Assembly: GCF_000220395.1 (NCBI RefSeq) | Contig: NW_004085988.1 | Coordinates: 186,001-250,000, forward strand | Reading direction: 5' to 3' | Length of the DNA: 64,000 nt | Source: Ichthyophthirius multifiliis | Lineage: Eukaryota; Ciliophora; Oligohymenophorea; Hymenostomatida | Shown here: positions 35,327-47,627 of the stretch, one piece after another | How the letters are laid out: the number at the start of each line of letters is the position of its first letter | How positions within the stretch are numbered: the first letter of the stretch is position 1 | The notes under the pieces: generated by a model | The model's database searches: none | What the model was told of the DNA's origin: nothing | What the model saw: the letters and a program-made list of their open reading frames with translations, nothing else | Program-made: the position numbers and the translations under genes

Positions 35327-36602
35327 ATTTTAAATTTTAATAATTTTATTCATGTTTTTTATATTCTTTTAAAATAATAAAATAAGCTTTTTTTCTTTTA
35401 CTTGTTCATAAAGTTTTATCTGCAATTTTTTTAAAAAATAACTTAATAAAAAAAAAATGCTGACTTATCCATTTTATCTCGCATTTTTTTTTTTGATTAA
35501 GTGGTTTTTTAAAAAATTACAAATAATATTTATAATAGAAACCATTAGGAAGACAACTAAATAAATAAAATATAAAATTATAATATTTCTATTAAAAAAA
35601 TAAATAAATAATATTAAATATTTATTTTATTTCAAAAATATAGAAAATAATAAATTTAATTAAAATTTTATGTTATATATTTTATAACTTTTCTTTTTAA
35701 AAATAATAATATTTAATTTGAAAATTAATATATCAATTTTATTTTTGGATTATCTTAAAATTGAGCCAGTTCTAAATATATTCTTCTAAAATACATACTA
35801 CACTATTTTTATATTCATTAACAATAATTTTAGAATTTTAATATTCTTATATAATTTATAATTATTAAATAAATTTCCTAATAATTATTAAAAGATTCTC
35901 TTTTATTTTTTAATATAAAGATTAATTCATTTATAATAACTATATTAATAAATATTTTTAAAATTAAAATAATTAATAAATTATTACTTTTTATTACAAA
36001 TTTAAAAAAATAATTTAAAAACTAATCGATATTAAAAAAAACTTTAAATATGTAAAATGATTAAATTTTTTTTTATATATATTTCATATCAAACATACAG
36101 TATTTACCTTTAAATAATTAATTTTAATATATATTAAATAATATTTATGTTTACTTAAAATCCTTAATTTTATATTTATTATTGTAAAAATTCATAAAAT
36201 AATCACACTATAATATGTTATTTATTTTAAAAATCAAACACCGGTTAATAAATATATTAAAAAAATCATAAAATCATTTCTTTTAATTCAATTATGGATA
36301 TTGTCAAAAATATTTTTAATTTCATTTAAATTCAATTTATTATTTTATTATTCATTTGTATTTTTTAATAATTATTTTAATAAATATTGATATTCTATTT
36401 ATTTGAGTAATTTCTATGTCATTTTTTACAACAAATTATTTTTTTATATTCAAATTATTTTATTTGATTGATTTTATTATTAATTTAATTTTATATTATA
36501 TTATTTTAACTTTCACTATATTTTCTTCTTGCTATTCTATAATTTTAATTTATTCTGAACATTATAATCTACATATTATTACTTTTATTGTGAATTTAAC
36601 CC
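35203..36602. other. Intergenic with a (TA)n microsatellite
   Basis: About 1.4 kb of A/T; (TA)n at about 35297-35320. A standard-code open frame near 36416-36625 has no coding signature in either strand's ciliate reading. This is a convergent 3'-3' spacer. Confidence 0.5.
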
Positions 36603-37673
36603 TCAAAATTAATATATTTTATTAATATTTTTATTTTTATTATTATAGAAAATTAATAACAAATGAATATATATAAATAAATTAAATTAAACTAAAATAT
36701 AAAATATTTTTTAAAAAAAGAAAAACAAAAAACAAAGACCCATTTATAATAAATAATTTAACAATATTAGTAAAATTTTTCTGTTTATACAATTTTTAAT
36801 TTTTCTCAATTTTAATTTTTTTTTTTTATTCTACTCTTGTTTTAATATAATAATATCTTGCATATTATCTATAGTAGTATTTAATTAATTATTATATTCA
36901 ATATTTTCAACTAAAAATCTATCCATAGAATCAATATATTTTTATAATTACTAAGCTTTTTATTCATTGTATTTTTTTTATTAAACTTCAAGCTATAGAC
37001 TCTTGTTTTTATTTCGAATATTTGATTTATTTAATTTTCCGAATTTCATAAAATATTTTTCATTTTCTTATTCAAACAACTGCTTTTATTCATTCATATG
37101 GATTTCATTTATTAATTTTTTTTCTTATTTTCTATTAAAAGTTTTATCATTTTCTTTATTAAGTCCTTTTATTATTTAAATTTTATTACTATATACTTTG
37201 TTCAATCTTAAAAGGGTTAATTTATCTCTTAATAATTAACAGTTTCCTAAAAATTTAGATATATTTTAATCTGACCATAAATCACTTACAAACATACTCC
37301 CTTTTGATTATTATTTTGTTGTTTCTCTAAAAAATGGCTTTATATAATAATTATCTTCTTTTTCTGGAGATTTAAATCCAAACCGAGCAAAAGTAACTAA
37401 TCTTTATTATAATTATTCATATATATTTTCTTATTGTTTCCTCCTTTATTTAAAAATTTAATATAGTTTTGAATGAGCATTATTTTGTTTTAATATATTT
37501 GGAGTTTAAATGACAGAAGAATCTACTCTTACTTATCTAATAACAGGAAGATTAACTCGTTTTAAAATTTATTAATTTTTCGAATTCTAGTTTGGTGTAA
37601 ATTAGGATTGATTATTTTTATATGTTTAGTTTTTTTATAATTTTTTAGAAAAAATTGAAGGATTGATAATCAT
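36603..37673 (-). CDS. Coiled-coil protein, unknown, apparently intronless
   Basis: ATG at 37673-37671 (MIINPSIFSKKLQKNQ). About 120 residues of Gln/Asn-rich low complexity are followed by a short conserved-looking part (RLVTFARFGFKSPEKEDNYY, SMFVSDLWSD) and then coiled coil (NEIHMNEQKQLFEQENEKYF, QKAQQLQKYIDSMDRFLVE). The frame is continuous to a poly-A run at about 36818-36829; past it, coding is doubtful. In-frame TGA is at 36603-36605, but a one-base change in that run would end the protein near 36810. No family recognised. Confidence 0.6.
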
Positions 37674-37759
37674 TTTTTTTTATTATTATTATTATTATAA
37701 GAAAAAACAAAAAATATTTAAGTAAATTAGGTTATATTTCAAATTTAATATTAATTAAA

Positions 37760-37867
37760 TATTATTAATGAAAAATATATATATATATATATAATATAAT
37801 TTTTTATATATAAGTATAAAAACAAAAATATAAATATAATATAATATAATATAATATAATATAATAA
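37760..37867. repeat. (TA)n and (ATAAT)n microsatellites
   Basis: A TA run at about 37774-37800 and a pentanucleotide ATAAT array of about seven copies at 37834-37867, between the 5' end of one minus-strand gene and the 3' end of the next. Confidence 0.7.
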
Positions 37868-37889
37868 AATAAAAATAGTAAAATTATTT

Positions 37890-38346
37890 AAAAATATCAA
37901 ACATTTTTTAATCTATAAATTATTGCAGTTACAGTCAACTTCTTTTACAATAAATTTTATTTCTTCTTCAATTTAATTAAATTCTTCAAAAAGTTTTGTT
38001 TTATTCATTTTTTCGGGGCTTTTTTTATTAATATTTTACCAAATATTATCAACACCATGTTCGTTTTTAAGAAGATTTTCCAAATTAAAATCACCTTTTA
38101 AGATTTCGTTATTAAGAAGATTATTTATAAAATTATTCCCATTAAAGTTTCTAGAATCAGATTACTTTTTTGAAGAATCACTTCTAAAAGTAGTCTAAGG
38201 AGATGGGCTTTTTTTAATTTTGGGACTTATACTTTTTTTTAAAAATTATAATGTTAAGAAAGGTATTTATATTTTAATTTTAATTATTATCTAAGCAAAC
38301 TTCATAAAAAACATCATCTTCATTACTATTAGAAAGTTATTATGAC

Positions 38347-38380
<34 letters not shown>

Positions 38381-40020
38381 TTTTTTTTTTAATTTATTAA
38401 ATATCTTTTAATATTGTAGATTTATTTTATTTTTGATATTTATTTTTATTGTCTTTTTTTATTTTAAAGTATTTTAATATTTTTCTCTTTGTTTTTTTTC
38501 TTTTATTAAATCTTATTTTAATTTTGGTTTGAAAGTACAATTTTTATCTATTTCATTTTCTCTATCTTCCTTTATTTTTTCAAGAATTTCCTTTTTTTTT
38601 CTTAAATTATCTACTTCTCTTTCATATAAAGATTTTTCATTTTCTGTAATAAAATATATACTAGATATGTTTATTAAGGGTTTAAAGGAGCATTCTTCTA
38701 AGCCTTTTTCATCTTAATAGCTTGCTTATTATTATCTTTCTAATTTACGATCAAATTAAGTATAATTTCTTAATAAAAAAGTTTCAAAATCTTTTACGTT
38801 AAATTCTTTTTTTTCTTTACATTGCTATATTTTTTTCTGTTTTATTGTTTTATATATATATATACATACTTCTTATAATTAAGTTTATGATTTCGGCTGA
38901 TGTAATGGTTTTCTTTATATTTCCTATTTTTTTTTTTTTACAAAACAATTTAAATAATTTTTTTTACTAATTTAGATGCCAACTCTCTAGAAACAGGATT
39001 TATTTGAGGATGAAAATTATATTATTAATCATATTCATATTTAAGTTCTTAAATTTTTTATTCTTAAACTTTAGCATATTCATGAAGTTTTTCATGAATA
39101 TTTTATCCTTCTGAATCTCCAAAAATATATTTTTTATTTATTTCAGGAGTGAAAGCAGTTTATGTATTTTATTCTTATTATTATTTTAATATATCATTTT
39201 TAATCTTTACGTTTTAACCATATTTTATAAGTCTTTCTTCTATAGGAGTAGAATCTCTATTTTACATCATTTTTTTAGACACATCATTTATTTTTGGTTT
39301 AAAATCTAAAAATTTAATTAAATAAGCGTTTCAATTTTATAATATTTAATATATATTTTTTAATAATTAAGTTTATATTTATTTTGTTTATCACCTGTTT
39401 CATTTATATCTTTTAACTTAATTTTCGAATTTAAATAATTTTCAAATCTCGTTTACCAACCTGAAATAGGTCCTTAATATTCAGTTAATCTTTTTTTTTT
39501 AAAAAAAAAGAATAAAATAATATACAAAGTAATAATAATTAATATATAAGCTTTTTTTTTTACAATTTTTCATTATATAATGATTTTTAAATGCTTTTTT
39601 AATAGTTTTCTTATGAAATATTGTTTAATAATTATTATTGTTAAATTTCTGATTTTTGTGATTATTTTTTTTCATTAACTTTTTATTGCCATTATTTATT
39701 ATATTCATAAAATTATCCAGGTTTCCTACTTTCAGTCAATTTTTTTGATTACTTTATATGAAATATAAATAATTAAATAGTTATTATTCATATTTAAATT
39801 TATATTTTTTTTTTAAATACTTAGTTTATACCTTTTTTAGTTTCTTCATCATCTATTTCCTTAAACATTTAATCCAATATTTTCTATTGTTTTTGTAAAT
39901 TTAATTTATATTGCTTTTTGTTTCCATCCACATAAAGTTGTATACATCTAAATTCATTTTAAACTTTTTTATTTTCTGAAATAGGAAACTCATCAAATAT
40001 GTATTTTAATGTTTAATACA
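37890..40020 (-). CDS. Protein with repeated F-x-P-x-I-N motifs and coiled coils, unknown
   Basis: ATG at 40020-40018 (MYQTLKYIFDEFPISENKK). Multi-exon; several poly-T/poly-A introns (for example near 39730-39835, 39485-39545 and 38225-38290) are inferred from frame changes. The striking feature is a recurring short motif Phe-x-Pro-x-Ile/Leu-Asn at intervals: DFKPKINDVSKKM, AFTPEINKKYIFG, NFHPQINPVSREL, CSFKPLINISS and CTFKPKL. Charged coiled coil lies between (NIHEKLHEYAKVQEQKIQEL). A poly-Asn run codes at about 38350-38385. The 3' end is uncertain (about 37890). Such motif arrays occur in many protist cytoskeletal proteins; the function here is unknown. Confidence 0.6.
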
Positions 40021-41956
40021 TTTATTTTTGTAAAAAATTTAAATAATAAAAATAAATAAAAATTTGATATTATATTATAAAAATGAATAAAAAAAATGTT
40101 TTTATATAAATTTTTTTTTATGTTATAAATTTATAAAAATAAATGAATTCTATAAAAAACTGAAAAATTTAATAAAAAATTCTAAATGAAAACTATAAAA
40201 AATATGAATTGTATATAAAATATTAAATTTTAAAAAGTATTTTATTGTTAAACTATTTTTTTTAATCTAAATAATTAATAAATGCTTATAAATAGTAAAA
40301 TATATATATAAGATAAATAAATATACATATATTACAAAGTTGCATATTCTTTAATAATTCTTATACAAATTAAATAAAGTTCTATACATTTTATGGATTT
40401 TAAATACTTTCTTATCTCATTAATTAACAATAGTTTTTTTGTCCGTATTTTAAATCAAAATATAACAAATCAAATAAAAAAACTCAACAGGATTTAAAAT
40501 AATTATATTTATATATTTAGTAAATAAGGGTATTATTTATTATGCTTATAATTTTAGTATTTAATTTGTTAATGTAAATCAAAACATAAGCTATTGTATT
40601 ATTTATGTAATAACATATTAAAACTATTATAGTTTTAGAAGAAAAAAAAAAAATGATTAAATTATTAAATACTATTTATATAAATATTTTATATTTTTCA
40701 TATTAGTTATTATCTAATTTGAATTATTTTTTTGAATGATATTATTTACAGAATTATCTGTTTAATTATATAACTTAAAAATCAGTTTAAAATGTTTTTA
40801 TATATTAATTAATTTTAAATATATTTTAGCTAATTATGCTGATAAAAATTATAATTTATTTTCTGGTTATTATTAAATAGGTAAAATTAAAGTATTATTG
40901 CTATATATTATATTAAAATAATTCTTATTAACATTTATCTCACTAAACAAAAATTACCCAGTATTATATCATTATATATATATAATTAATATTTTGTTGA
41001 CTTTTAATTAGAATTATTTTTTCTATTAAAGGTTAATTTTAGTCTTTTTTTAAAAACGTCTAAATAAGAAGATCTAAAAAATTACTATTAATTTGATTTG
41101 ATTAAGGTTTAATTTATTTATTATTTCCATTAATATTTTACTTTTTATACTTTTTTTTTTTGAATGTGAACCTAAATAATTTAGAAAAAATAAATAAAGA
41201 AAAATAATAAAACCTAAAAATCAAAATTTTTATTTTAAAAATAAACTTTTTAATTGAATATTTAATTTTCTATGACATCTTAGATTTTTTTATTTATTTT
41301 TTCATATAATATTATTTGTTTTAAATGAGAAAAAGATAATGGCTTATTTTTTTTTATACTGGAGATTTTAAATAAAAAGAAATAAAAAAAACATTGAAGC
41401 AAACAATGAATACTTTTATTTTTAAGAGGCTTTTTATTGTAAGGGAAAAATAAAATAAATTGAATCTTTAAATTTAAAAATAAATATATCATTAATTTCT
41501 ATAATATATAACTATTTATTTATTATTAGATATTTTTATAATATATATTTATTTTCTAATATAAAGAATTTATTTAATAAAGAAATTTTCTAAACTATAT
41601 ATATCTATTTTATAAAAATGTTTTTTATGTTTCCTATATATATAAATGAAAAAAGATATAAAGTAGTACATTTATAAAAAATAAAATTATTTATTATTCA
41701 AAATAATCTAATATAAACTAATCAAAATATAAAAAATTATAAGAAAAAAGATTTCCTCAAGAATATAATCATATAAATTAATTTATGAATAGAGTTTTTA
41801 ACATATAAATATTTTATTAAACCTATATATTATCTAATAAAATATTTTTATTGTAAAACACTATTTATCATTATTATATATTTCTGTAATTTTTATAAAA
41901 AAAAGTGATTTAATAAAATAAAAAAAAAAATGGAAATTTTTTATAATAAAGATATG

Positions 41957-42030
<74 letters not shown>

Positions 42031-42173
42031 TACATATATACATATATACATATAATATCTATCTTATATATAAATAAATTTTAAATTCCAAAATTATAAT
42101 AATAATTTTTTATATACTAATAATTAAAAAAATATAAATATAAAAAATTAAATATTATAAAGTATAATATTTT
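40021..42173. other. Long intergenic region with (TA)n
   Basis: About 2.15 kb between the 5' end of one minus gene and the 3' end of the next. It is A/T-only with a (TA)n array at about 41957-42022 flanked by TACATA repeats to 42050. A weak small open frame (plus, about 41322-41480, MRKRQWLIFFYTGD) has slightly richer composition but no other support. Confidence 0.45.
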
Positions 42174-44569
42174 TCATTGTTAATCTTAATCTTAAGGATT
42201 TTGCAATTATTCTCCTATATCTGAAATAATTTTATATTTATTTTCCCAATCAGCAGGAAAAACTACATCTTTCTCATCAACATCTTTAATAAATTTATCA
42301 CTTTTCCATTCCCCACATTTAATAATCTTGCCATCTTTATTTCTAAAAATACCGATTCCATTCCATTTATCGTTTTCCCAGTAACCTAAAATATATAATA
42401 AATATACAATTATTTATAAAACTATATTAAATAAATATTTAAACCTATATATTATTTCCCAGATTTCTTATAAAAATAATTTCCAAATCCATTGAACTTT
42501 CCTTATTCAAATTACCCACTATATACATCTCCATGTTCATTATTTTCACTTGCAAAGTAGAATTAGCCATCTCCTTACTAATTATTATTATCCCAAATTC
42601 CCACATATTTATTTCCATTTGAATATAAATAAGTGCCAAATCCATGTCTTTTATTTGCTTTAATATCACCTTTATAAATTCCTCCTGACGGATATTTATA
42701 TTCTCCTTCTCCCTCTTAAATTCCATTTTTCCATTATCCATCATAAAAGAATTATGGATTTTTTAAATTATATATATATTTTCCTTTTGTTTATAAATCG
42801 TTTTCCCAAAAACCTTCAAATTTAGCTCCATCTGAATAAAGCATATTTCCTTTTCCTTCTTTTCTATCTCTTTATAATTAACCTTAATATTTTCCATCAG
42901 GATAGAATCTTTCTCCCTTTCCTGTTATAGCATAATTTTCCATTTCTCCATCATAAAAGATATGATGATTATCAAAAATATTAAATACTTTGCAAATTTT
43001 AGGTTGATCATTTTCCCAAAGACCTTCATATTAAGGCATAGATTCTTTGTTATAAAGTGTTCCTTTACCATCTTTAAAGAAATTTCCTTTTAAACTGCCA
43101 GTATAATAAGATCCATCATGATAACTAATAACTCCGATTAATAAACATCCATTTTCCCAATCTCCCTTGTATCTAACGCCATCATCATTAATTAACTCTC
43201 CTTTACCATGGAATTAATGATTTTTGAAATTTCCTTCATATACTCTTCCATTAGGGAAGCTTAGCTTACCGAATCCATCATAAAGTCCTTTTTAAAAGCT
43301 TCCTTCATATACAACTTATTTTCTTATTTCTTTCCCATTTCCACTTGGTAAATCATTTTAAAATTCGCCTTCAAATTCATAATCTTTATCTTTTAATTTT
43401 CCTTTTCCTACTTTGCCATAATTTTCGTCTAATTTTCCTTCATAAATAGCACCACTAGCTAATTTGTAAGAACCATCTTCATTTTAAATTGGTATTTTTA
43501 AAATATTTTTCAATTGAGCTTGTATATGTTTTTCGAATTAATCAATTTTTACATTATTTATTAACCCTTATTCATCTAAATAATCCTTATAATTTTCCAC
43601 AAACTATACATATTAGTAAATATCTATCCTTTAATCATTACTTACATCTAATAACTTAATAATTTAAAGTAACTTTTATTCTTAAATTCCTGTAAACTAA
43701 GCATATTATTAACAGAAATATACATTAGAAACTTCAAATTCATTTGAAAATAATTAAACCCACAACTAAAATCCTTACTTATCCCAAAAAGTGCAAAACA
43801 AATAATTAGGAAGAGTGCAGAAATTGGTTCCATGAATTTAATTTAAATCTTGCCTTAATTTTTTTGTTTCATTATATTTCTATATGAACTCTTAATTATC
43901 AACTAATACTTATAAAATATTGAAGTTCAATTGGTTTTATCCACTCTAGGTTATATTTTTCAAATAAGCATATAATTCATTAATTGTATTCTAGTGTTGG
44001 AAAAAAGATTAATCTAAATTAAATCTTAAATGGAAAGATCTAAACATTTACATATCTCCATACAAGCCTATTAAATCACTTTTTATTTGTTTTAATTCCT
44101 CAGGGATTAGAAAATAAGGATTAAATAAGTTTATTATGTATTCGATTTCGTTAATTGAATTAGTTAATGATTTTCCATTTTTATATATTATATTTTTTAA
44201 GTTAGAAGCATGGTCTAAAGCATATTTTAAAGATTTTAATTCTTTTTTAAATGCGATTTCTATTATTCAAATATATTTATTTTTTATTTTTATTTTTATT
44301 TTTACTATTTATTTCTTATTTGTTTTCTTATTCTTCTCTTTTTTCATCTGAAATTATATATTCTACTTGAGCTGCTGTTACATTAGCTTTTTATTTTTAA
44401 AAAAATGATAATTATTTTTTACAGTTTTTCTTTTATTTAAATATTTACCTGGAGTTTATTTTTTTATTTCTTCTGTTTAAGCATCTGTTTCTTAATATAA
44501 ATTAGTAACTCGAGCATTATGATTATCAAATTGATTTTAAATATTTTAATCTGAACAACAGGATCCCAT
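42174..44569 (-). CDS. N-acylated MORN-repeat protein with EF-hand-like loop
   Basis: ATG 44569-44567 starts MGSCCSDQ, a myristoylation/palmitoylation signal. Introns: 44387-44448, 44260-44305 and about 42386-42445. A helical N-terminal half includes DVSNDQRIDIYQYV, which resembles an EF-hand loop. From about 43480 down to 42200 the protein is a run of about a dozen MORN repeats (YEGSFQKGLYDGFGKL, YEGNFKNHQFHGKGEL, YKGDWENGCLIG, FEGFWENDLQTKGKY, YVGIWDNNQQQGDG, YSGQFEQGKFNGFG). It ends in an acidic Gln-rich tail, stop 42174-42176. MORN repeats bind lipids or membranes and organise cortical structures; double acylation fits a membrane-associated, perhaps Ca-responsive, scaffold (inference). 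Confidence 0.88.
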
Positions 44570-45008
44570 TTTAGCTTTCTATATATATTTATTTTAAATT
44601 ATAATTTTTTTTTTAATTTTTTAAGCACTTAATTAATAAAAAAAAAAAAAGTTATAATATATATTATTTTTAATTTCTTATTTTTTTAAATTCGATTTTT
44701 ATTTTTATATAAATCTAAACACAAATTCCATTTTGCCAAATTTATTTTAATTTTAATATATAAAAAAATAGCATTATATACAAGAGTATATATAATTTAT
44801 ATTTTTTAATAAATTATATTAGTACTACAAAAAAAATACACAAAAAACAAAAAACAAATTAATAATTAATTATATTTTAAAAAAATTAATTAAGAAATTA
44901 ATAAAAAAATAAATAAAAATTAAATAAAATAAATTAAATGATAAATATATAAATTAAAACTATTTTTCAAAAAATAAACATATATATTAACATTTCTTAG
45001 TAAAATTA
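44570..45008. promoter_or_regulatory. Divergent intergenic region
   Basis: A 439-bp A/T spacer between the MORN gene (minus) and the small membrane protein gene (plus). No specific motif identified. Confidence 0.3.
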
Positions 45009-45667
45009 ATGAATACATTATTTATAAAAATAATTAAATAAAAATAATTAACTTAGAAGTTAAAATAAAATACATCTTTTTAAAATAAAGATAATACCTA
45101 AAATAATTAATTTAACTATTCATAAATATCAAAATATGGATTATTTTCTGCTGTCATAATTAGTTGGGTTTATATCTTCTATTTATGGAAAACTACAGAT
45201 TAAAGAGCTTCAGCTAAAGCTCAAATATTTTTATAATAAAATGAATAATTTAATGAATTTAAAAGTGCAGAATTAGTAAAACCAGAAGAGCATAGATAAG
45301 AATACGTTTACACATTTTTATATTTTTACTTTTATAAATTATTTTTTTAAGTGATATTTATGTAATTATTTTTTTAATAATAGATTGACAAATAAAAAAG
45401 AAAATATAAATAATTAGTCGAGTAAAAAAAAAAGCAAATGAAAATAATTAAAAAGAATGAGATACTTAATAAAAATTTCAATTAAAATTTATAAAAATAT
45501 TTCACTTTAATATTTTGCGAAAAATAATACCTTATCTTTTTTATAAAAATATTTGTTTTAATTTATTTATTAAACAAAAATTAATAAAAATATTTAAATT
45601 TTTTAGAAAAAATTAGGTAATTATTAGTAATAAGAAAATTTTATAAAATAAGATTTAATTGTTTATG
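45009..45667 (+). CDS. Small single-TM protein, possibly mitochondrial
   Basis: ATG 45009 (MNTLFIKIIKQKQLTQKLKQ) gives a basic Gln-rich leader, then one hydrophobic helix (GLFSAVIISWVYIFYLW) and a charged tail (RASAKAQIFLQQNEQFNEF, KPEEHRQEY). An intron (about 45308-45383) joins to IDKQKRKYKQLVEQKKK. In frame the TGA is at 45665-45667. If the A10 run at 45424-45433 is one base short, the protein would end ANENNQKE near 45462, which looks more natural. Leader plus a single TM resembles accessory subunits of the mitochondrial inner membrane, but no family is recognised. Confidence 0.5.
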
Positions 45668-46713
45668 ATTAAACCTAATTTTAATAAATCTTTTAATTAA
45701 TTCATACAAAATTAAAAAATTAAATCAATATTTAAAATATAATTAATAAATGCACCATTTATTTATATCGCATCACTTCATAAGTCTTTGAACAAATAAA
45801 AATTATTAGTATAATCAATTTTTTTTTAATTTTTATAATTTATATTTATAAAATTCCTTATTTTTTGCTTATTAAGAATTAAAAAAAATATGAAGAAATT
45901 TGAACATAATACAAAAATTATTATATAAAGTTAACTATTTTTTTATATTATATTTAAATGCTTTTTATAATTAAGATTGTATAAAATATTATAAAAAAAA
46001 GAATTATTAATAATTTATAATAATTATAATAAATTCATAACATAATTTTTAAATAGTATATGATTTAATATAATATAAGATTAATTATAAAAAAAAAATA
46101 TTATTATAAATAAAAATAAAAATATAAATATATATATTATTATATAATTATTTTTAACGCAAATATTTATTTATTTATCAAATTATTATTAAAAATAACT
46201 TTTTATTTATATTAACTTACTTATGTTAATATATCAGTTACTTTACTTATATATTTTTATCTATAACAATGATAAAATATATATATAAAAAATTATACAA
46301 TAACATTTAACATTACATTTAAAAATAAATAGTAATAAAATTATATATAAAATATATATATAATATCTTTAATTATTTAATATAAATCATATATATAATT
46401 ATTTAATTGGATTATTAATAATTTTTATTAGTTAGCTTATATAAAATAAATAAGGATTATTTAAAATAATTATAACAATTAATGTATAATAAAAATAAAA
46501 TTATATTATTAAATTACATTATATGATGACTTTTCTATACTATTTATTGTCTTATATCAAAATTATATTTTTATCTATATTTTTTTTTTAATATTTAAAA
46601 TTACTAATTTTTAAATTTCATAATTAATTTTTCAAAAAAATAAAGAAAATATTAAGATATAACAATTATAAATTAAAATATTAAATTTTAAAAAAAATTA
46701 AAAAATACTGCAA
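45668..46713. other. Intergenic, AT-only
   Basis: About 1 kb of A/T sequence with no codon structure on either strand. Confidence 0.5.
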
Positions 46714-46929
46714 ATGGCTTTCTAAATTTTTATTAGATATGAAAAACATATAGTACTAGAAGTTAAAAATTTTTCAACTGTTTAAAATATAAAATAAGAA
46801 ATTGAAAAAATAACTAAAATTCCATAAAAATTATAGAAACTTTACTTTGCTGGTAAATTACTTTAAAACTAAACTAATATAGAAGATTGTATGATATAAA
46901 AATTTTCGACATTAACTTTAATGTGTTGA
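46714..46929 (+). CDS. Stand-alone ubiquitin-like protein without Gly-Gly end
   Basis: A single exon of 71 residues starting MAFQIFIRYEKHIVLEV, TGA 46927-46929. It aligns end to end with ubiquitin: first strand (QIFIRY vs QIFVKT), HIVLEV (TITLEV), VQNIKQEIEKITKIP (VKAKIQDKEGIP), QKLYFAGKLL (QRLIFAGKQL) and IQKFSTLTL (IQKESTLHL). It stops right after the last strand with MC, so it lacks the LRLRGG tail needed for conjugation, and several ubiquitin Lys positions differ. It may be a non-conjugated Ubl or the first exon of a Ubl-domain protein; no donor site follows convincingly. Confidence 0.8.
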
Positions 46930-47627
46930 TAATAAAAAATAGCAATTATAGTATTATTCAATATAGAATTGAAATTTATATTATAAAATTAAATTAATTT
47001 ATAAAATAACATATTTTAATAAATATATATTAAAAGACTTTATACTTTTTAACAAAAAATAATATTCAAATGATATATGACATTAACTAATAAAAATATT
47101 AAACTATATTGTACTTTTTTTAATAGCCAATATCTTTAAATTTTAACTTATAAACTTTTAAAAAATAAAACAATTTAAATATTTTTTTATATTTACATCT
47201 ATTTTTTATTAATTAATTCTATTTATTTGTATAAAATTAGTTAATATATTTAATGTTTTAAAAATATTATATATTATAAAAACAAATTTTATATATATTT
47301 TATATAAATTTATAATATATGTTATTTCTAATCATAGTTATAATTTATTAAAGTAAAAAATTTATTTAATAATATTTTTATATATTAAAAAAAAAAAAAA
47401 AAATTAGATAAATTTTTCAAAATGCTTTTTAATATTATATAGAAAAAAGTTATAAATAACATACAATATATTAATTTATTATTATAATATTATAATATTA
47501 TAATATATATAATAATATTTTTTTTTTTTTGCTTATTTATTATTTATAATTAATAAAATATATTAAATTCATAATATTAAAGGCTATATATAATTCAAAG
47601 TTTTCATTAAAATATAAAAAATAATTG
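46930..47627. other. Intergenic; possible 5' exon of the TBC gene at its end
   Basis: A/T-only to about 47580. From an acceptor-like AATATTAAAG (to 47582) the TBC frame is already open (KFSLKYKKQ), so translation could begin in an upstream exon rather than at the Met chosen below. Confidence 0.35.

Noticed and set aside
36416-36625. Plus-strand 69-residue hydrophobic frame
   Set aside because: T-rich spacer; Phe/Ile/Tyr composition is what random A/T gives.
41280-41500. Small open frames on both strands
   Set aside because: Slightly richer composition, but no conserved motif, no splice sites and chance openness is expected where TGA is so rare.
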